Shown in pieces: positions 11,429 to 23,400 of a DNA stretch of 64,000 bases (position 1 is the stretch's first letter; the number at the start of each line of letters is the position of its first letter). The translations under genes were made by a program, and so were the position numbers. Origin of the DNA: Plantago major (Eukaryota; Streptophyta; Magnoliopsida; Lamiales; Plantaginaceae); contig JAIFAC010000265.1 of NCBI GenBank assembly GCA_026545765.1, positions 69,965 to 133,964 of the forward strand, written 5' to 3'. The notes below the pieces were generated by a model. It was not told the DNA's origin. It saw nothing but the letters and a program-made list of their open reading frames with translations, and did no database searches.

Positions 11429-14400
11429 ATTGGCATCAAGAGCCAGGCACCTAATTTATAGGTGTGTTGGACATTGTTACTTCTTGAAATGAATTCTTTC
11501 AATCCAAATGCGGATAAGTTGCCCATTTTATATGGTTCAAATTATTCCTATTGGAAAATGAGACTAAGAACACATATCAAATCAATTGATATTTGTGCTT
11601 GGGAAACTGTGGTGGATGGTTATAAGATTCCACAATCAACACCTGATGCTAATGGTGATGTGATAATCAAACCAGAAAGTCAATGGACAGATGATGAAAG
11701 GAAGGAATCTTCCTACAATGAGAAAGCTCTTAATGCAATATTCAGTTACATTGATATGCACATGTGTAGAATTATTCAAAACTGTGAAACGGCAAAGGAT
11801 GCTTGGGAAACCTTACAAAGTCATTGTGAGGGTCTGAGTAATGATGGGAAACCTTACACAGGTTTTGAAATGTTGAATACAGAGCAGATTGCACCACAGA
11901 TTTAGAATGTTGTCAAATAACAGCTGTCTAACTGTTTCGCAATACCGATGCAACATGTGTCGACACGCCTCGTAAGATAGTGATGCTGAATAGATAGATG
12001 TTGATGACAATGACTCAGAAGAGCCAGTCCCAGAAATGGACAATGTCAGAAGAGATTCTCCAAGAAGATTCAAGAATTGCACCCCCTTCCCAAGTGATTG
12101 GTGAAGTGATTGATGGCATGCAATTGAGGAGGAAAGCAAGAGTCAACTACAAAGAAATGGTAAGCAACACTGATACAAATTTCGATGCTTGCATGGTTCT
12201 CTTGATCTTCATGCAGATTACCCCTTTGAGGAAGAATCTAGCCAAGAGCAATTGGTTGAGGAACTTCAGAGGATGTATGAAGGAATACTGCATAAATTAA
12301 GAGACATGAAGAAAGTTCTTAGACCTATGGAGAAAGAGAATCAAAGTCTCAAGGACACTGTTGTTCGCAGAAGTGATGTCGACAAAAAGGATGCCGAGAT
12401 ACATACCTCGACCAACAAATTGATGCTATCAAGCAATATTTGCAAAATGGAACTGTGTATTTCTAATCTATGTAATGTACTTGAACGAGGTAATGATGGT
12501 ACTAATCGTCTTCGTTATCCAAACTCACCTACAACTACTCGAGTCCGAAAAGCTAATCACAAAACTAAATCTTTTAAATTTTTGAAAGATGCTCCTAAGT
12601 TTGTGAAAGAAAGTAGCAAGAGAAAGAAAATCAAGAAAACGTTTGTGTGTCAGTTTTGCTTCAAACCAGGACATAAGAAACTATTTTGTTTTCTATATTT
12701 AAAAGGGAAAGCACCTGACACAGAAAAAATCAGCCAATGTTGTTACAACTGCTATACAAAGGAAATCAACATCGACTAAAATGTACTTCAACTAAGGGTA
12801 AAAGTAAGCAAGTTTGATACCTAAAACCAACTGAGATGTAATGTTGTGTTGTTCAGATTATGCAAAGCAAAAGACCATGTGGTATTTTGATAGTGGTTGT
12901 TCGAGAGCCATGATGTACATTCCAAATGAGTATGATTAGAGAGTTTAATTTCTTCCTCGATTGCAAATCAAGCAAAGCAAGTCTGGTCTGCTCTCGCCTG
13001 TGAGAAGTATGCACGTAATTTAGTCAAGAGATTTGGTCTGGATGGTTCTAAGACAAGTTCTTCTCCTATGTCCTCCACATTGAAACTCCGCAAATGTGAT
13101 GTTGCAGTCACAGTTGATACAATAGTGGATGCAACAGTGGATCCAACACTATACAGATCCATGAGAGGCAGTCTTCCGTACTTATCTGCCAGTCGACCAG
13201 ATATAATGTTCTCTCAGATGTGTGTGTATCAATCCAACTCGAACTACTCACCTATCTCGCAGCTAAACGCATCCTTAAATACATATCCAGTAATCGCTAG
13301 TTTAAAGCTTATGGTAGACAAAGGAAACCGACACTAATCTCATCGGGTTCAAAGATTCGATCAAGGGAGATGTAGATGATCGAAAATCCACTAGTGGTGG
13401 ATGTTTTACTTAGGGAAAAATCGTATCATGGTATAGCAAGAAATGTAATCAGGTTTCCTTGTCCACCGCTGAAGTCTTAGTATGTTGTCATGTAGTCAGG
13501 TGTCACTCAGTTAATCGAGTTAAAAAATATGTTGCATGATTATGGTCTTACGAGTGACACTTTACTTATGTTTTGTGATAACCTTAGTGCCATCAACATA
13601 TCTAAGAACCCGGTTCAACATTCACGCACAAAGCATATATATATTAGGCATTTTTTTCTCCGAGACTTAGTAAATCTCCAAGTTGTAGACATTCAGCATA
13701 TAGATACCACAAATCAACTTGCAAACATATTCACAAAACCCTTAGATACCGAGAGATTCTTCAGTCTAAGAAGGGCTCTTGGCCTGTGCATTCATTAGGT
13801 ACACTGTTACTGCCACTGTTATCTTAACATCACATATCAACAGTGTTGCATATGCTTGTGATGTGTGTCTTCGCTCGCATCTTGTCTTTTTCGTGTGTTT
13901 TGTGTTTGTCTAAGTCCATGCATTTGTTATGACCTCGTTTATCCGCCTCTTCTTTCAATGTCTTGAGAACCTTGTTTTCTTTGTCTTCCGACTAACTCCT
14001 CTAATCTTGTCATATTGTGAAAGCAACTAAAAGAGCCCAATGGTGGCCACAAAGAGCCCAATGATGGCTAACCAAGAAGAGCCCAATGGGGCCAATGTTT
14101 TGTCGAGTGATGCTATGAGTCAGATACGACTTATATAAGTCCCTCGATTCTCTAAGCTATATTGAATCATTTTAGCACTCAGCTCATGGCTTATTCTACC
14201 ATATGCTAAAGTCGCGTTCCGCTTTCACTCCGCATAAGCTTAGCTTTGGACGGGATTCATGCGCTGCTCCAATTATTCGACATGGTTCACCAACTTTAGT
14301 CACCCCTAATAGCTACGTAATAGAGGCCTCAACCAGCTTGCTTTGTTTTAATTTTAATTTACAAAGAGGAGTAGAGATGGGAGCTGTTACATATCTTTCT

Positions 14401-15211
14401 TGATGTTATTTTGGGTGTCAGGTCGATAGTATATTTGGTCATGATAGATACTGCATGTTTTAAGAGTTTTTAGGAGTTTGCATTAAGGGGGAGATTTATT
14501 TGGTCCGTTTTGTTCTTCCTGTGGGAAAGGGTGTTGGAGTAACTGTTGGTCCAACAGTGAGTCTTGGGAATGCCTGCTCGACCTCTAAAATGATACCGTG
14601 AGTTTTCTTAAGTTTAATTATCTATTATGACTTGGTATTTTGAGAGTTTATGTCTTTCGTAACTTTTCGATACTTGTTTCTCCAAGTGCTATAATTTCGA
14701 TTTATCAGGTGACACCTAAGTGTCTTTGTTCAGATCATGTGTTTTTTTTTTAGGATTCTTTAACTTTAGATACTTGAAGCAGTTTTATCCAGATTCCCTG
14801 GATATCATCCGTAATTACCGTGGATCGCAATGTTACTCTCACAAGAGTCGCAATACCAGTTGTTACTGCCATTCAACCAAGCTGACCAAATGCTTATGGA
14901 TCAGGTTTTGCACATTGATGATCCGATTAAGGAGCTTATGGAGGAACGTCGGACTCTAGTTTCTCTCCTTTCCTCACAACAAGGGGGAGATTAGTTTTTG
15001 AAGAAGAAGGAAGGAGTGAAGGAGTGAATCTTTTGTGTTTTAGTGTCTTAGTTTAGTGTCCTATTTAAAAATTAAAAAAAAATGTCTTCTTTTATTGTCT
15101 TTGTGTTGTGGCCTTTCTTTTTAATTAATGTGAAGTATTTTTGTTTATTGTTATGTTCCTTCTGTCTAACATGTCACTATGTGTTGTGAAGAAAGGCATT
15201 AAGGGGGAGAA

Positions 15212-15941
15212 TGAAAGTGCAGCTGTTTAAATCATTGTTGTAACAACATTGATATGATCGCTGCAAAGAACAATGGTTTCAATGCTTCAAAATCGTAAAA
15301 TCTGCACTTTGAAGGACTTAATTAATAATTGCCTTTTTCACTAACGATAACCTAGTTCCACGTTTTTTATTGTTTGGCTTCAGATAAGATGCGACTTATA
15401 TTCAAGAAAGCCATGGAGTCTTAGAAGACAAGATACAAGGGACTCTTGGAAGTCAATATTTTATGGACTCTTAGAGGATTGAATGATTTGGACACTTGAA
15501 GATAAGGATAAAGATGAAGAATTGATTCACAGATTCACATCGATTAAAGCATTATAAATACCAGATCAAGTGATGAAGAAGATTACGGATTTTACAGATT
15601 TGAGATTCACAATCAATAGTTGTAATCTTCTCATATTTTTACTAGTCTTTGAAGTGTCTAGTTTAGGTGCTTTGGAATAATTCATTCCGACTAGTTCTGG
15701 TTCTCATTTAAGAGTTTAAACCTAGTTTTGTAAATCCTCATTATTATAGTGGATATTTCGCCTATGGCACAGTAGGTATATTTGTATACCTGCTAAAAAT
15801 CATCTTGTTTGCTGTGTTCGTTTATTTAATTCACGTTCTCGAAAGCTGTTTAATCGCGACACTCATCGCGATAAAGAACCTCATATTCACAACAGTATAA
15901 CATTATAGTAACAAAGTCCTTCAGGTCCTTATATTCTTACA
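15212..15941 (+). repeat. 3' LTR of Copia element 10690-15941
   Basis: 730-bp partner of the LTR at 10690, preceded by the polypurine tract GCATTAAGGGGGAGA. Divergence from its partner is visible but modest, pointing to an insertion several million years old at most. This is a rough impression, not a computed value. Confidence 0.88.
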
Positions 15942-16507
15942 AACCTTGTGTTATGTAAATTAGAATACTTGAACTGTTAGAAAACAGTAAACAAGCACAA
16001 TGAAGCATTATGATAAGGGAAGGATTCATATTATTGCTTGATGTGTTGGACACGCATGATGGACATGCCTCAACTAGACCTGCGTGTCCGATACATGTCC
16101 AAAATTATTTTTTCTGTAAACGTTTTGGCATGTTCGAGTGCCACAAGTCCGGTTCGTGCCCGACACATACACATTCAATGTTTAGTCGTAGTTTTGCATT
16201 CTAGTGATCTTTTTTTATTGAAAATTATCATAACATAACTATAGAGATGTACGTTATAGTTTGTAAAATGATCGAGTTACCACTCTTCTTTTCTTTTTTA
16301 TTATTATTATTTTGTTTGAACAAATTGAGTTATCACCATCAGTCTAGCATATTATCTAATTTTGTGACCAAATATATAACGTATCACTCCTTGCATAGAA
16401 ATTGCATTTTTGCTGTGTAATATACAAGTTCTCTTTTCTTTATTTTGTTATTATGATATATGGTTAAAAGTTAAACGTATCTAATTAGAGTTTTGTTTAT
16501 TTCAGTT
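15942..16507 (+). other. Intron-like host DNA before the SRF-like gene
   Basis: AT-rich DNA ending in a pyrimidine-rich run and TTTATTTCAG at 16496-16505, a good plant splice acceptor two bases before the ATG at 16508. It resumes the host sequence interrupted at 10690. Short frames near 16010-16240 show no recognisable content. Confidence 0.4.
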
Positions 16508-17643
16508 ATGGTCTCCATACAGTTCATTGTTATTGCATTACTACTAGGGTCTGTGGGAGGAGCCACCCACCCTAACGACGGTAGGTTCTCACATATCAAA
16601 TTTAAAATAATATGAGAAAAAACAAGAAAAAAAGAATTTTACAAGATTTTTATGTTCAGAACAAACTTTTGGAGTTTGCGTAGTTGTGTAAAGCCTAAAG
16701 GCATTATTTCTATACATGGATTCAGATTTCGCCGTGAGGCATTTGCTGGCCTCTCTAGGGGCACACGTACCCCGTGAGGACCCATGTGGGCTGCCGTCCT
16801 GGCCCGGGCTTGATTGTCGTTTGCACGGGATGGTGTTATATATAATTTCACTCGCATGTATGATACTTTCCCTGAATTGGTTTATACAATTAACTTTTTA
16901 TTATAATATTTAATAGTGATTATTATAATTGACAGTGTTATACCTCGTGCACGCTTGAGCAGAGAGATCCGGATTCAATATCCGGATCTCGCTTCCACTG
17001 CTGCAATGTTGTAAGTTGATTAAATTTTTTACCATGTTTATATATATGTATAGAATGACATAACAAACTTTTATGTTGCTAAAAACAACAGGGATTTAAG
17101 CCACAATAGTCTGGCGGGCAGTTTTCCCTCCCGATTGCCCCCGAACATGCATTATCTGTACGTAAATTAAAGTTTATTTTCTTTTTATTTTTACAAATTT
17201 TTCTATTTGATAATGTACTTTTTTCTCGTTATATTGCAGTGATCTCTCTTATAATATATTGTCCGGGTCACCTTGGGAGGCCTTATCTACGAGAAACAAA
17301 CTTCGAAAACTGTAATTAAGTTCTTAAGTTTATAAATTTCTTTTTTATTTACCTTTCTTTTCATACTGATCAATTGTTTCCTATTCAGGTATATAAGCCA
17401 CAATAACGTCTCCGGACAGATTCCAGACATGCTGGGTAATCTGAGGGATTTGAAAGTAATGTGAGGTTTCTAACCGAATAGGACTTGTAAAAAATACAGT
17501 GTTTAGCTAGTTTATCAGTTTTAATTTAAAAGCATATGAATTCCAATAATGATTCTAGACTGTCAATACAGGGATATATCTGGTAACTCATTGACCGGCA
17601 AACTCCCGCCGTCATTGGGGACACTGGGCAGGCTTGAGAGACT
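16508..17643 (+). pseudogene. STRUBBELIG-receptor-family-like LRR gene, 5' part only
   Basis: Seven exons are visible. Exon 1 (16508-16580) encodes a signal peptide of about 18 residues and then ATHPND. Exon 2 (from 16726) continues DFAVRHLLASLGA, then DPCG and SWPGLDC, which is the N-terminal cap of SRF proteins (DDVAAI..L..SLG, GGDPCGE.W.GV.C). Exon 3 ends at 17010. Exons 4-7 (17092-17157, 17240-17311, 17389-17460, 17572-17643) are 66, 72, 72 and 72 nt. They encode single LRRs such as DLSHNSLAGSFP and DISGNSLTGKLPPSLG, each bounded by GT/AG introns in phase 2. SRF receptors are plasma-membrane LRR receptor-like kinases, often with inactive kinase domains, acting in tissue morphogenesis. Here the juxtamembrane, transmembrane and kinase exons are absent and a MITE follows 56 bp after exon 7. 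The exon 2 donor is unclear. It is probably a broken gene; a secreted LRR product is possible but unsupported. Confidence 0.78.
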
Positions 17644-17698
17644 GTGAGTTTGACAATGTCTTGTTCCTTTGCTATACAATGGTGCTTTCTTTAAATTC

Positions 17699-17952
17699 TA
17701 CTACCTCCCTTTTTTATAAAACTTTCCATTTTCGATTTCGACTCTTAACCTGCTCTTCGATTAATTAATAATTACTTAACGATATTAAGAATAATTTATT
17801 AAAACCATATAATGAAAATTTAGTAATTAAATTTTCATTATATGATTTTATTAAATTATTTACTATTATAGTTAGAAGAATTAACTGGCCAAAGTTTCAT
17901 AATCGACCGCAGTATCAAGAAACGAAAAGTTTTATAAAAAACGGAGAGATTA
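17699..17952. mobile_element. Stowaway-like MITE next to the SRF-like remnant
   Basis: A 254-bp element flanked by TA. The ends CTACCTCCCTTTTTTATAAAAC and, in inverted form, AATCTCTCCGTTTTTTATAAAAC are good terminal inverted repeats. Its AT-rich core is palindromic (ATATAATGAAAATTTAGTAA facing ATTTTCATTATATGATT) and closely matches the core of the MITE at 34834-35076, so both belong to one family. It lies where the next SRF intron or exon would be expected. Confidence 0.8.
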
Positions 17953-18425
17953 TATCACTAGGCAGTAGGCATGCTTCATCACTATGCATTGCTCGAACAA
18001 TTAAGTAGTAGATAGATAATCAGATTCAAAGATTATATTACTCAACCACCTGACAAGGAAAAGTGTCCACCTAGCCATAACCTCAGCGTTTTCTGGTAAA
18101 TTGCAATACACAATCATCCTATTTCCCAATCCGCTGAATCTATAGATTTGGAAATCATTATTACATTCGCCCGGTGGAGGGGACATGCTGGTAACAGGTT
18201 GTTCTAGGATGATCATATAAACTGTTAGAGACTCCTGAGCCTATTCAAAGAGTTGTGAATAAAAAAATCGACTCCATAGGTTCATAGCAACTCTCTATCT
18301 CCATGCATCACTCTGTTGCTGTTCAATGGATCTCAAACAAAACAAATGAAGCTTTCAGATTATCCAAAGAACTCCTCACCAATCCCATACATTAGAGCCT
18401 GTCTAATTACAAATAACTTGAACAT
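17953..18425. other. Non-coding stretch between MITE and second promoter block
   Basis: No further LRR, transmembrane or kinase exon of the SRF-like gene can be recognised. A 71-codon frame at 18001-18216 (-) has no known domain. This gap between the truncated gene and the next leader block is where the missing 3' half of the gene would have been. Confidence 0.45.
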
Positions 18426-19245
18426 GAAAGAAGCAATTACCATATTTGGTGAGTCTTGTGTGCAGAGTTTTTAATATTAGTAATTAGTAAGCCACAACAC
18501 CATGCCTGCTACATATATAGCTGCTAATCAACATTTCATTTTCTTGGCCAGCTTTAATTTCTGTCTCTAAAACAGAAATACGTTCATTTAGATAGATTTA
18601 TACGTACAAAGGAAGAAAGTAATGTATATATAAACAACTCGACTGGCTAGTAATGGTCAGGTTAATTCATTGAGATAATTATTAGTTAGAAAAGAATTGT
18701 TTGAAGAAGAGAATTAAGGATATAATCGTGGAAACTGAGAAGAGCAGCATTGAGCCAGCTACGTGTATGTCATAATATGATTTCTTTGTATATTCTACTT
18801 GTTTTGTGTTCCATTTTAGTACTAAATGCTTTACTCTTTGTCCAAATCTGTTGCCTGTTTTTGGGTCTTTTTTGGAATACAAGCTAAGGTTCTTAATTGC
18901 TTCGGATCTGCTGCAAGAAATAAAAAGGCTGGGGTTTTATAACATGGATGTGTTTGATGATTCCGAAGAAATTTAGCATTTTTATCAACAAAATCTTGAT
19001 TTTATTAAATTATTTCTTGGGTTACTTACTTTTTGTGGATTGAGAACCCCATGATCGTCTCATAGGATCCAAGACAAAAGGTACTCTACTTTTTTTTATA
19101 TCAAACCTCTCTGATTTAGCTTTTTAAGAAGTCATATATAGAGAGCTTGGTGAAATAGTTAATTTACTCCTAATAACTTGACGGTTTTCTCTTAATCTTG
19201 GTTAACATTCTGAGCCGGAAATTCTACTAACCAATATTAAGCTTT
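18426..19245 (+). repeat. Duplicated promoter/leader block, copy B
   Basis: About 820 bp homologous to 9330-10068 in direct orientation, with the same TATA-like element (18511-18520) and leader features. The homology ends where the MuDR-like transposon begins (19247). The gene that this block should have served is not visible beyond the transposon, so copy B is an orphan promoter/leader. Copy B has an extra segment near 18870-18950 that is absent from copy A. Confidence 0.8.
18511..18520 (+). promoter_or_regulatory. Candidate TATA box, duplicated block copy B
   Basis: ACATATATAG, conserved with 9420-9429 in copy A at the same place within the block. Function is inferred from conservation and position only. 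Confidence 0.35.
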
Positions 19246-19246
19246 C

Positions 19247-19480
19247 GAGAAAATGGCACGAATGGTCTCAAAGTTTGGGATATTCACAGACGCAGTAAAT
19301 GACCGTGTTTTGCAAACTCAGACCGCTTTCAAAAAAATTGGACGAATGGACTTTTCATTATTTTTTGACTTCGATCATTTCATTTCAAGTCAACAAGTCA
19401 ATGGCGATTTGTACTGCCACCCCATGACTGAATTAAATGGAAAATGAAAATTATAACAGAAAATGGAAAAAAAATCAAAA
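19247..19480. repeat. Left terminal inverted repeat of the MULE
   Basis: It aligns in inverted orientation with 24797-25033. Shared runs include GACTTTTC followed by TTTTTTGACTT, and CATGACTGAATTAAATGGAA. The following 200 bp (AAAACATGAATAAA-type repeats) also have a low-complexity counterpart near 24680-24790, so the repeat may be longer than stated. The 64-codon frame at 19253-19447 lies within it and is not a gene. Confidence 0.82.
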
Positions 19481-20415
19481 CAAAATAGAGAAAATAGAAA
19501 TTAAATTATAAAATTAAAAAAAGAAAAGAAAAACAGTAAAACATGAATAAATTAAAAGAAAATAGAAATTATATTAAAAAATTAAAAATAGGAAAAAAAT
19601 ATAAAACATGAATAAATTTAAAGAAAATAGCAATTAAATTAAAAAAAGGAAAAACAGTAAAACATAAATAAAACATGATTAAAACATGAATAAAACATGA
19701 AATTGACGCCAACTTTCCCACCAAGACCAAGATATTAAACTGTAGAATGGAAGAAACAAGATATCATCACCAAAATACATTGATTCTTTGATTAAATCAA
19801 GCCGTTGAAACACAACATTTTTGACATAAACTTAGTCAACAACAAAACCCAGCATTGTTCAAGACAACTAAATAAGCACTAATTATCCGTTGATCCATTA
19901 CAGAACATGAAATAGATAGACACAATCCAACAGACAAAACAGTCAAGTACACTTCCCAAATCAAAGCAACACAACTGAGATCTCCAACACAAATCATTGA
20001 AGCTTGCCTTTTCCCTTGTTCTTCATCACATCTTTTAGATTTTGCAGATGCACATATTTCCTTCCATTCTTGGTAAATGTTCCATCTTCTGAGACTTCTG
20101 GGTGTAGTTGCTTGTACATGGAAGGGGCATCTTTCATTGTCTTGTTGGAAATCATTTCCATCACCTATATGAGTTCCATCATATATCAAATTAAACACCC
20201 TTGTACAATAAAAACAAGCATATTTTAACTTTAAACTTCTCTTCAAATGCTTACAGTTTTTTGTTGGTCATTCATGACTATGCCCTTCCTGCATTTTCTT
20301 TTCTATTATACTCAACCGAGGTACTTGTGAAGCTCAGGTCACCGTCCAAGATCAGTCATGTCCTCACCTTGGCTTCTAACTTATTTTTCCTGTATGAATG
20401 CAAGACTTGGCCTAG

Positions 20416-23400
20416 TTAGTAGCTATTAAATGTCACTATAATGCAGAAAACCAATAAACCAATATAAGTTAACTTTTTAACTTTAGAACCTTCAATGTCT
20501 TCTTGTGTTAGCTGACTGAACAATAAGTCATCTGCAACATCCCCAAAAGCATCAAGCATATCATCACCATCAGAATCACTGCCACTTCCATCACCACTTG
20601 CAGCATCATTGTCATTTTCATCACCATTTGTAGCTCCATCACCACTTTCATTGTCAGCCTCATCACCTTCAACACCACCTTGTGCTCTTGTCTTTCCACA
20701 CCTCCTCTTATTATGACCACACTGTCCACAATTTCCACACCTTGCAATCCCCTTAGGTTGATACAACATATACCTGTTTGCTTTCTTGCCCTTCTTTTTG
20801 CCTCTCTTTTCATCTTCACCTTTTATTCTTTCCTTTTGTGGCCTGCCTACTTGTTTGGTTTTGCCAAAACCAGGTGGCAATGGAGGAATGACAAATGACT
20901 TATCCCACAAGTCAGCACCATTAATACCATAGATTGCACTCTCATACACATTAATATACCTATCAACAATGTACAAGTGATATGGTGTAAGGTTTAGCAA
21001 TCATCAACAATTATTAACAAACTTAATGGTGTTATTAAACCAGCTAGTGGTTTCAGAAGCTACCCAAGCTAGCTTGTTTAAAAAAAAAAAACTCCTCGTT
21101 ATATAGCGGTGAAAAAAACTCCTTGTTTTTATTGATATTATTAAATTAGCGGTGAAAAATACATTGAATATATATTAGAAGAATTAGACAAAAATGTGAT
21201 GTAATATTATTTAGCTACATTAAAATCAGCTAAACACCTACATTAAAATCAGCTAGCTTTTCAGCTACCTAATCAGCTAGCTTATCAGCTACCTATTCAG
21301 CTACGAGAGCTTTCCAGCTAATTAATCAGCTACCTAATCAGCTAGCCTATCAGCTACCTATTTAGCTTGTTTTTTTTTTAAAAAACTCCTGGTTATATAG
21401 CGGTGAAAAAAAAACTCCTTATTTTTAATGATGTTATTAAATTAGCGGTGAAAAATATATTGAATATATATTAGAACAATTAGACAAAAATGTGATGTAA
21501 TATTATTTAGCTACATTAAAATCAGCTAAACACCTACAACTACCAGCTAATTAATCAGCTACCAGCTACCAGCTAGCCTTCCATCTACCAGCTAGGACTT
21601 ATAGCAATCCATAAACAAACATGTATAAGTTATATACACGTCATCAACAGTGTAGCAATCATCTACAAACATGTATGCATCTTCTTTGGCCCTAGGCATG
21701 ACACTTATGGTATGGAGACATGGAAGCCCAGTCATTTGCCACTTCCTACATGTACAAGTCTTATCCAGAAAATCAACATTGTACATGCCACTTCCTTTTA
21801 TCTCCCTCACCTATATCATATCAAGAAAATGATCAGAAGACATAAAGCATGCATAATATTGCTAAATAGTTAGAAGTAATTGTAAGACATAAAGCATGCA
21901 AACCTGATAGTGATTGTCATCAGATTTCTTGGCCTGCACATACTTAAGTCTGTACATGTTCTTGTGCATGAGCTTGTTAATAGCAGGGCAAAGTCTCTTG
22001 TTCTGCCACTTCTTCTTTGCCTTATCCCTGGTTTTCTGCAACCTAGACATCATGTACTCTCTCATCCATTCTAGCATTGTGATAATTGGCTTGTCCCTGG
22101 TAGGTAGCAACACCTTGTTGAAAGATTCACACTAGTTATTCAGTGTCATGTCACAAGTAGGAAGTATGTTGAAGAAAGCCTTGCTCCAATGCCTTGTCTC
22201 CTTGTCATTAAGCCACTCAACTGCCTTAGGGTCCAACTCATTCAACTCCTAAATTGCCTTTAAAAAATCACCTTCAGCTTGTCAGATTAGAAGTTGTCAG
22301 ACAATGCATCTCTAAACCCTTCACCCTTGAAGCCTGCATGATAGAAGTTCTTCCACATATGCCTAATGCAAAACCTATGTGTTCCACCACTAAATTCCTC
22401 CTCAAATGCCAAGATCAATCCCTTTTGTTTGTCACTTATCAGGGTGTAGTCAGTAGAAGGGGTCAAGTCAAGGTCATCCTTAATAACACTGAAAACCAGC
22501 CCATGTCGCTTATCCTCCTTCCCACTACCGCCTAAGCCATGTGGTATTGTTTATTATTCGATCCACACCAATACAAGTCAACAATATACCTTTGGTAGAT
22601 ATCTTAGATGACACCCATCTACACCAAATATCGCCTACACCTCTTAAAACCTTGCTTCAAAGCAAAGAAACACAAATAAAAGTATCTAAACTCACCAAAT
22701 TTCATCTCAGATTAATAAGAACAATGACCTGTGATCGATCTTCTTAACTCAGAGCATAGTCAAACAACTCAAAGATATCGGGTATCCGGATCACCCGCAA
22801 TAACTTGATTGCTTTTTTCTCCCTCTCCTAGCCGATCAAAAGTAATATCTACCCATAGTTCACCCGTGATCTAGCTTAAATCCTTCAATTGATCTACCCT
22901 CCTCGCCTAAACCAGCCAAGAATCTCTTTTCTAGATAGTTAGAAGTCAAGTTTTTACCTCATAACTGGAGCACATGTATGTTAAGGGTTGCAGAATCTTA
23001 TCTGATATGTGTTATGGGCCTGAAGTAGTCTGCCTCAAATCACCCAAGTGCAATCATCTGCATCCTCACACATGGCATAGAGTCTGATCCCATCATTTTT
23101 CTTGATCTGCAGAACACAAGAAGAAAGGTTAGACATGAATAAATTACAATGTAAACTTAGAGAATTAGTAGCAACCAATAACAACATCACCTTTAGATTA
23201 TGCATTGTTTTCACAGCATGAGCATGAATGGCATCTCTTAAGACATCTTTGCTTGGGAAGATTTGGCCCAATGCAAATGGGGGATCATACTCATCCTTTG
23301 GCCTAAAAGGAACCCTTTTTGGTCTGTTAGCTGGCCTTTCAGGATCACTCTCATCTGAGTCCAATGCAGAGTCAAAATCCTCATCACTATCAAGAACAAC

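Larger units (their letters stand above)
10690..15941 (+). mobile_element. Ty1/Copia LTR retrotransposon, Sirevirus-like, fossil
   Basis: A 5252-bp element with two recognisable LTRs (10690-11428 and 15212-15941) and a near-matching 5-bp flank (AACCA before, AACCT after). A primer-site-like sequence (TTGGCATCAAGAGCC) follows the first LTR, and a polypurine tract (AAGGGGGAGA) precedes the second. Parts seen: a gag-like region at about 11490-12780 ending in a CCHC zinc knuckle, then reverse-transcriptase-like and RNase H-like remnants between about 13000 and 13800. A long non-coding tail to 15211 repeats the polypurine motif (near 14485, 14985 and 15200). Repeated polypurine motifs before the 3' LTR are described for Sireviruses, hence the tentative lineage. 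The element is broken, with at least several disruptions, and not every expected part is recognisable. Confidence 0.88.

Noticed and set aside
17953-18425. Search for the missing SRF transmembrane and kinase exons
   Set aside because: No hydrophobic segment or kinase motif in a splice-compatible frame was found on either strand.
19253-19447. 64-codon plus-strand frame just after promoter block B
   Set aside because: It lies wholly inside the MULE terminal inverted repeat; the matching repeat at the other end has no such frame.
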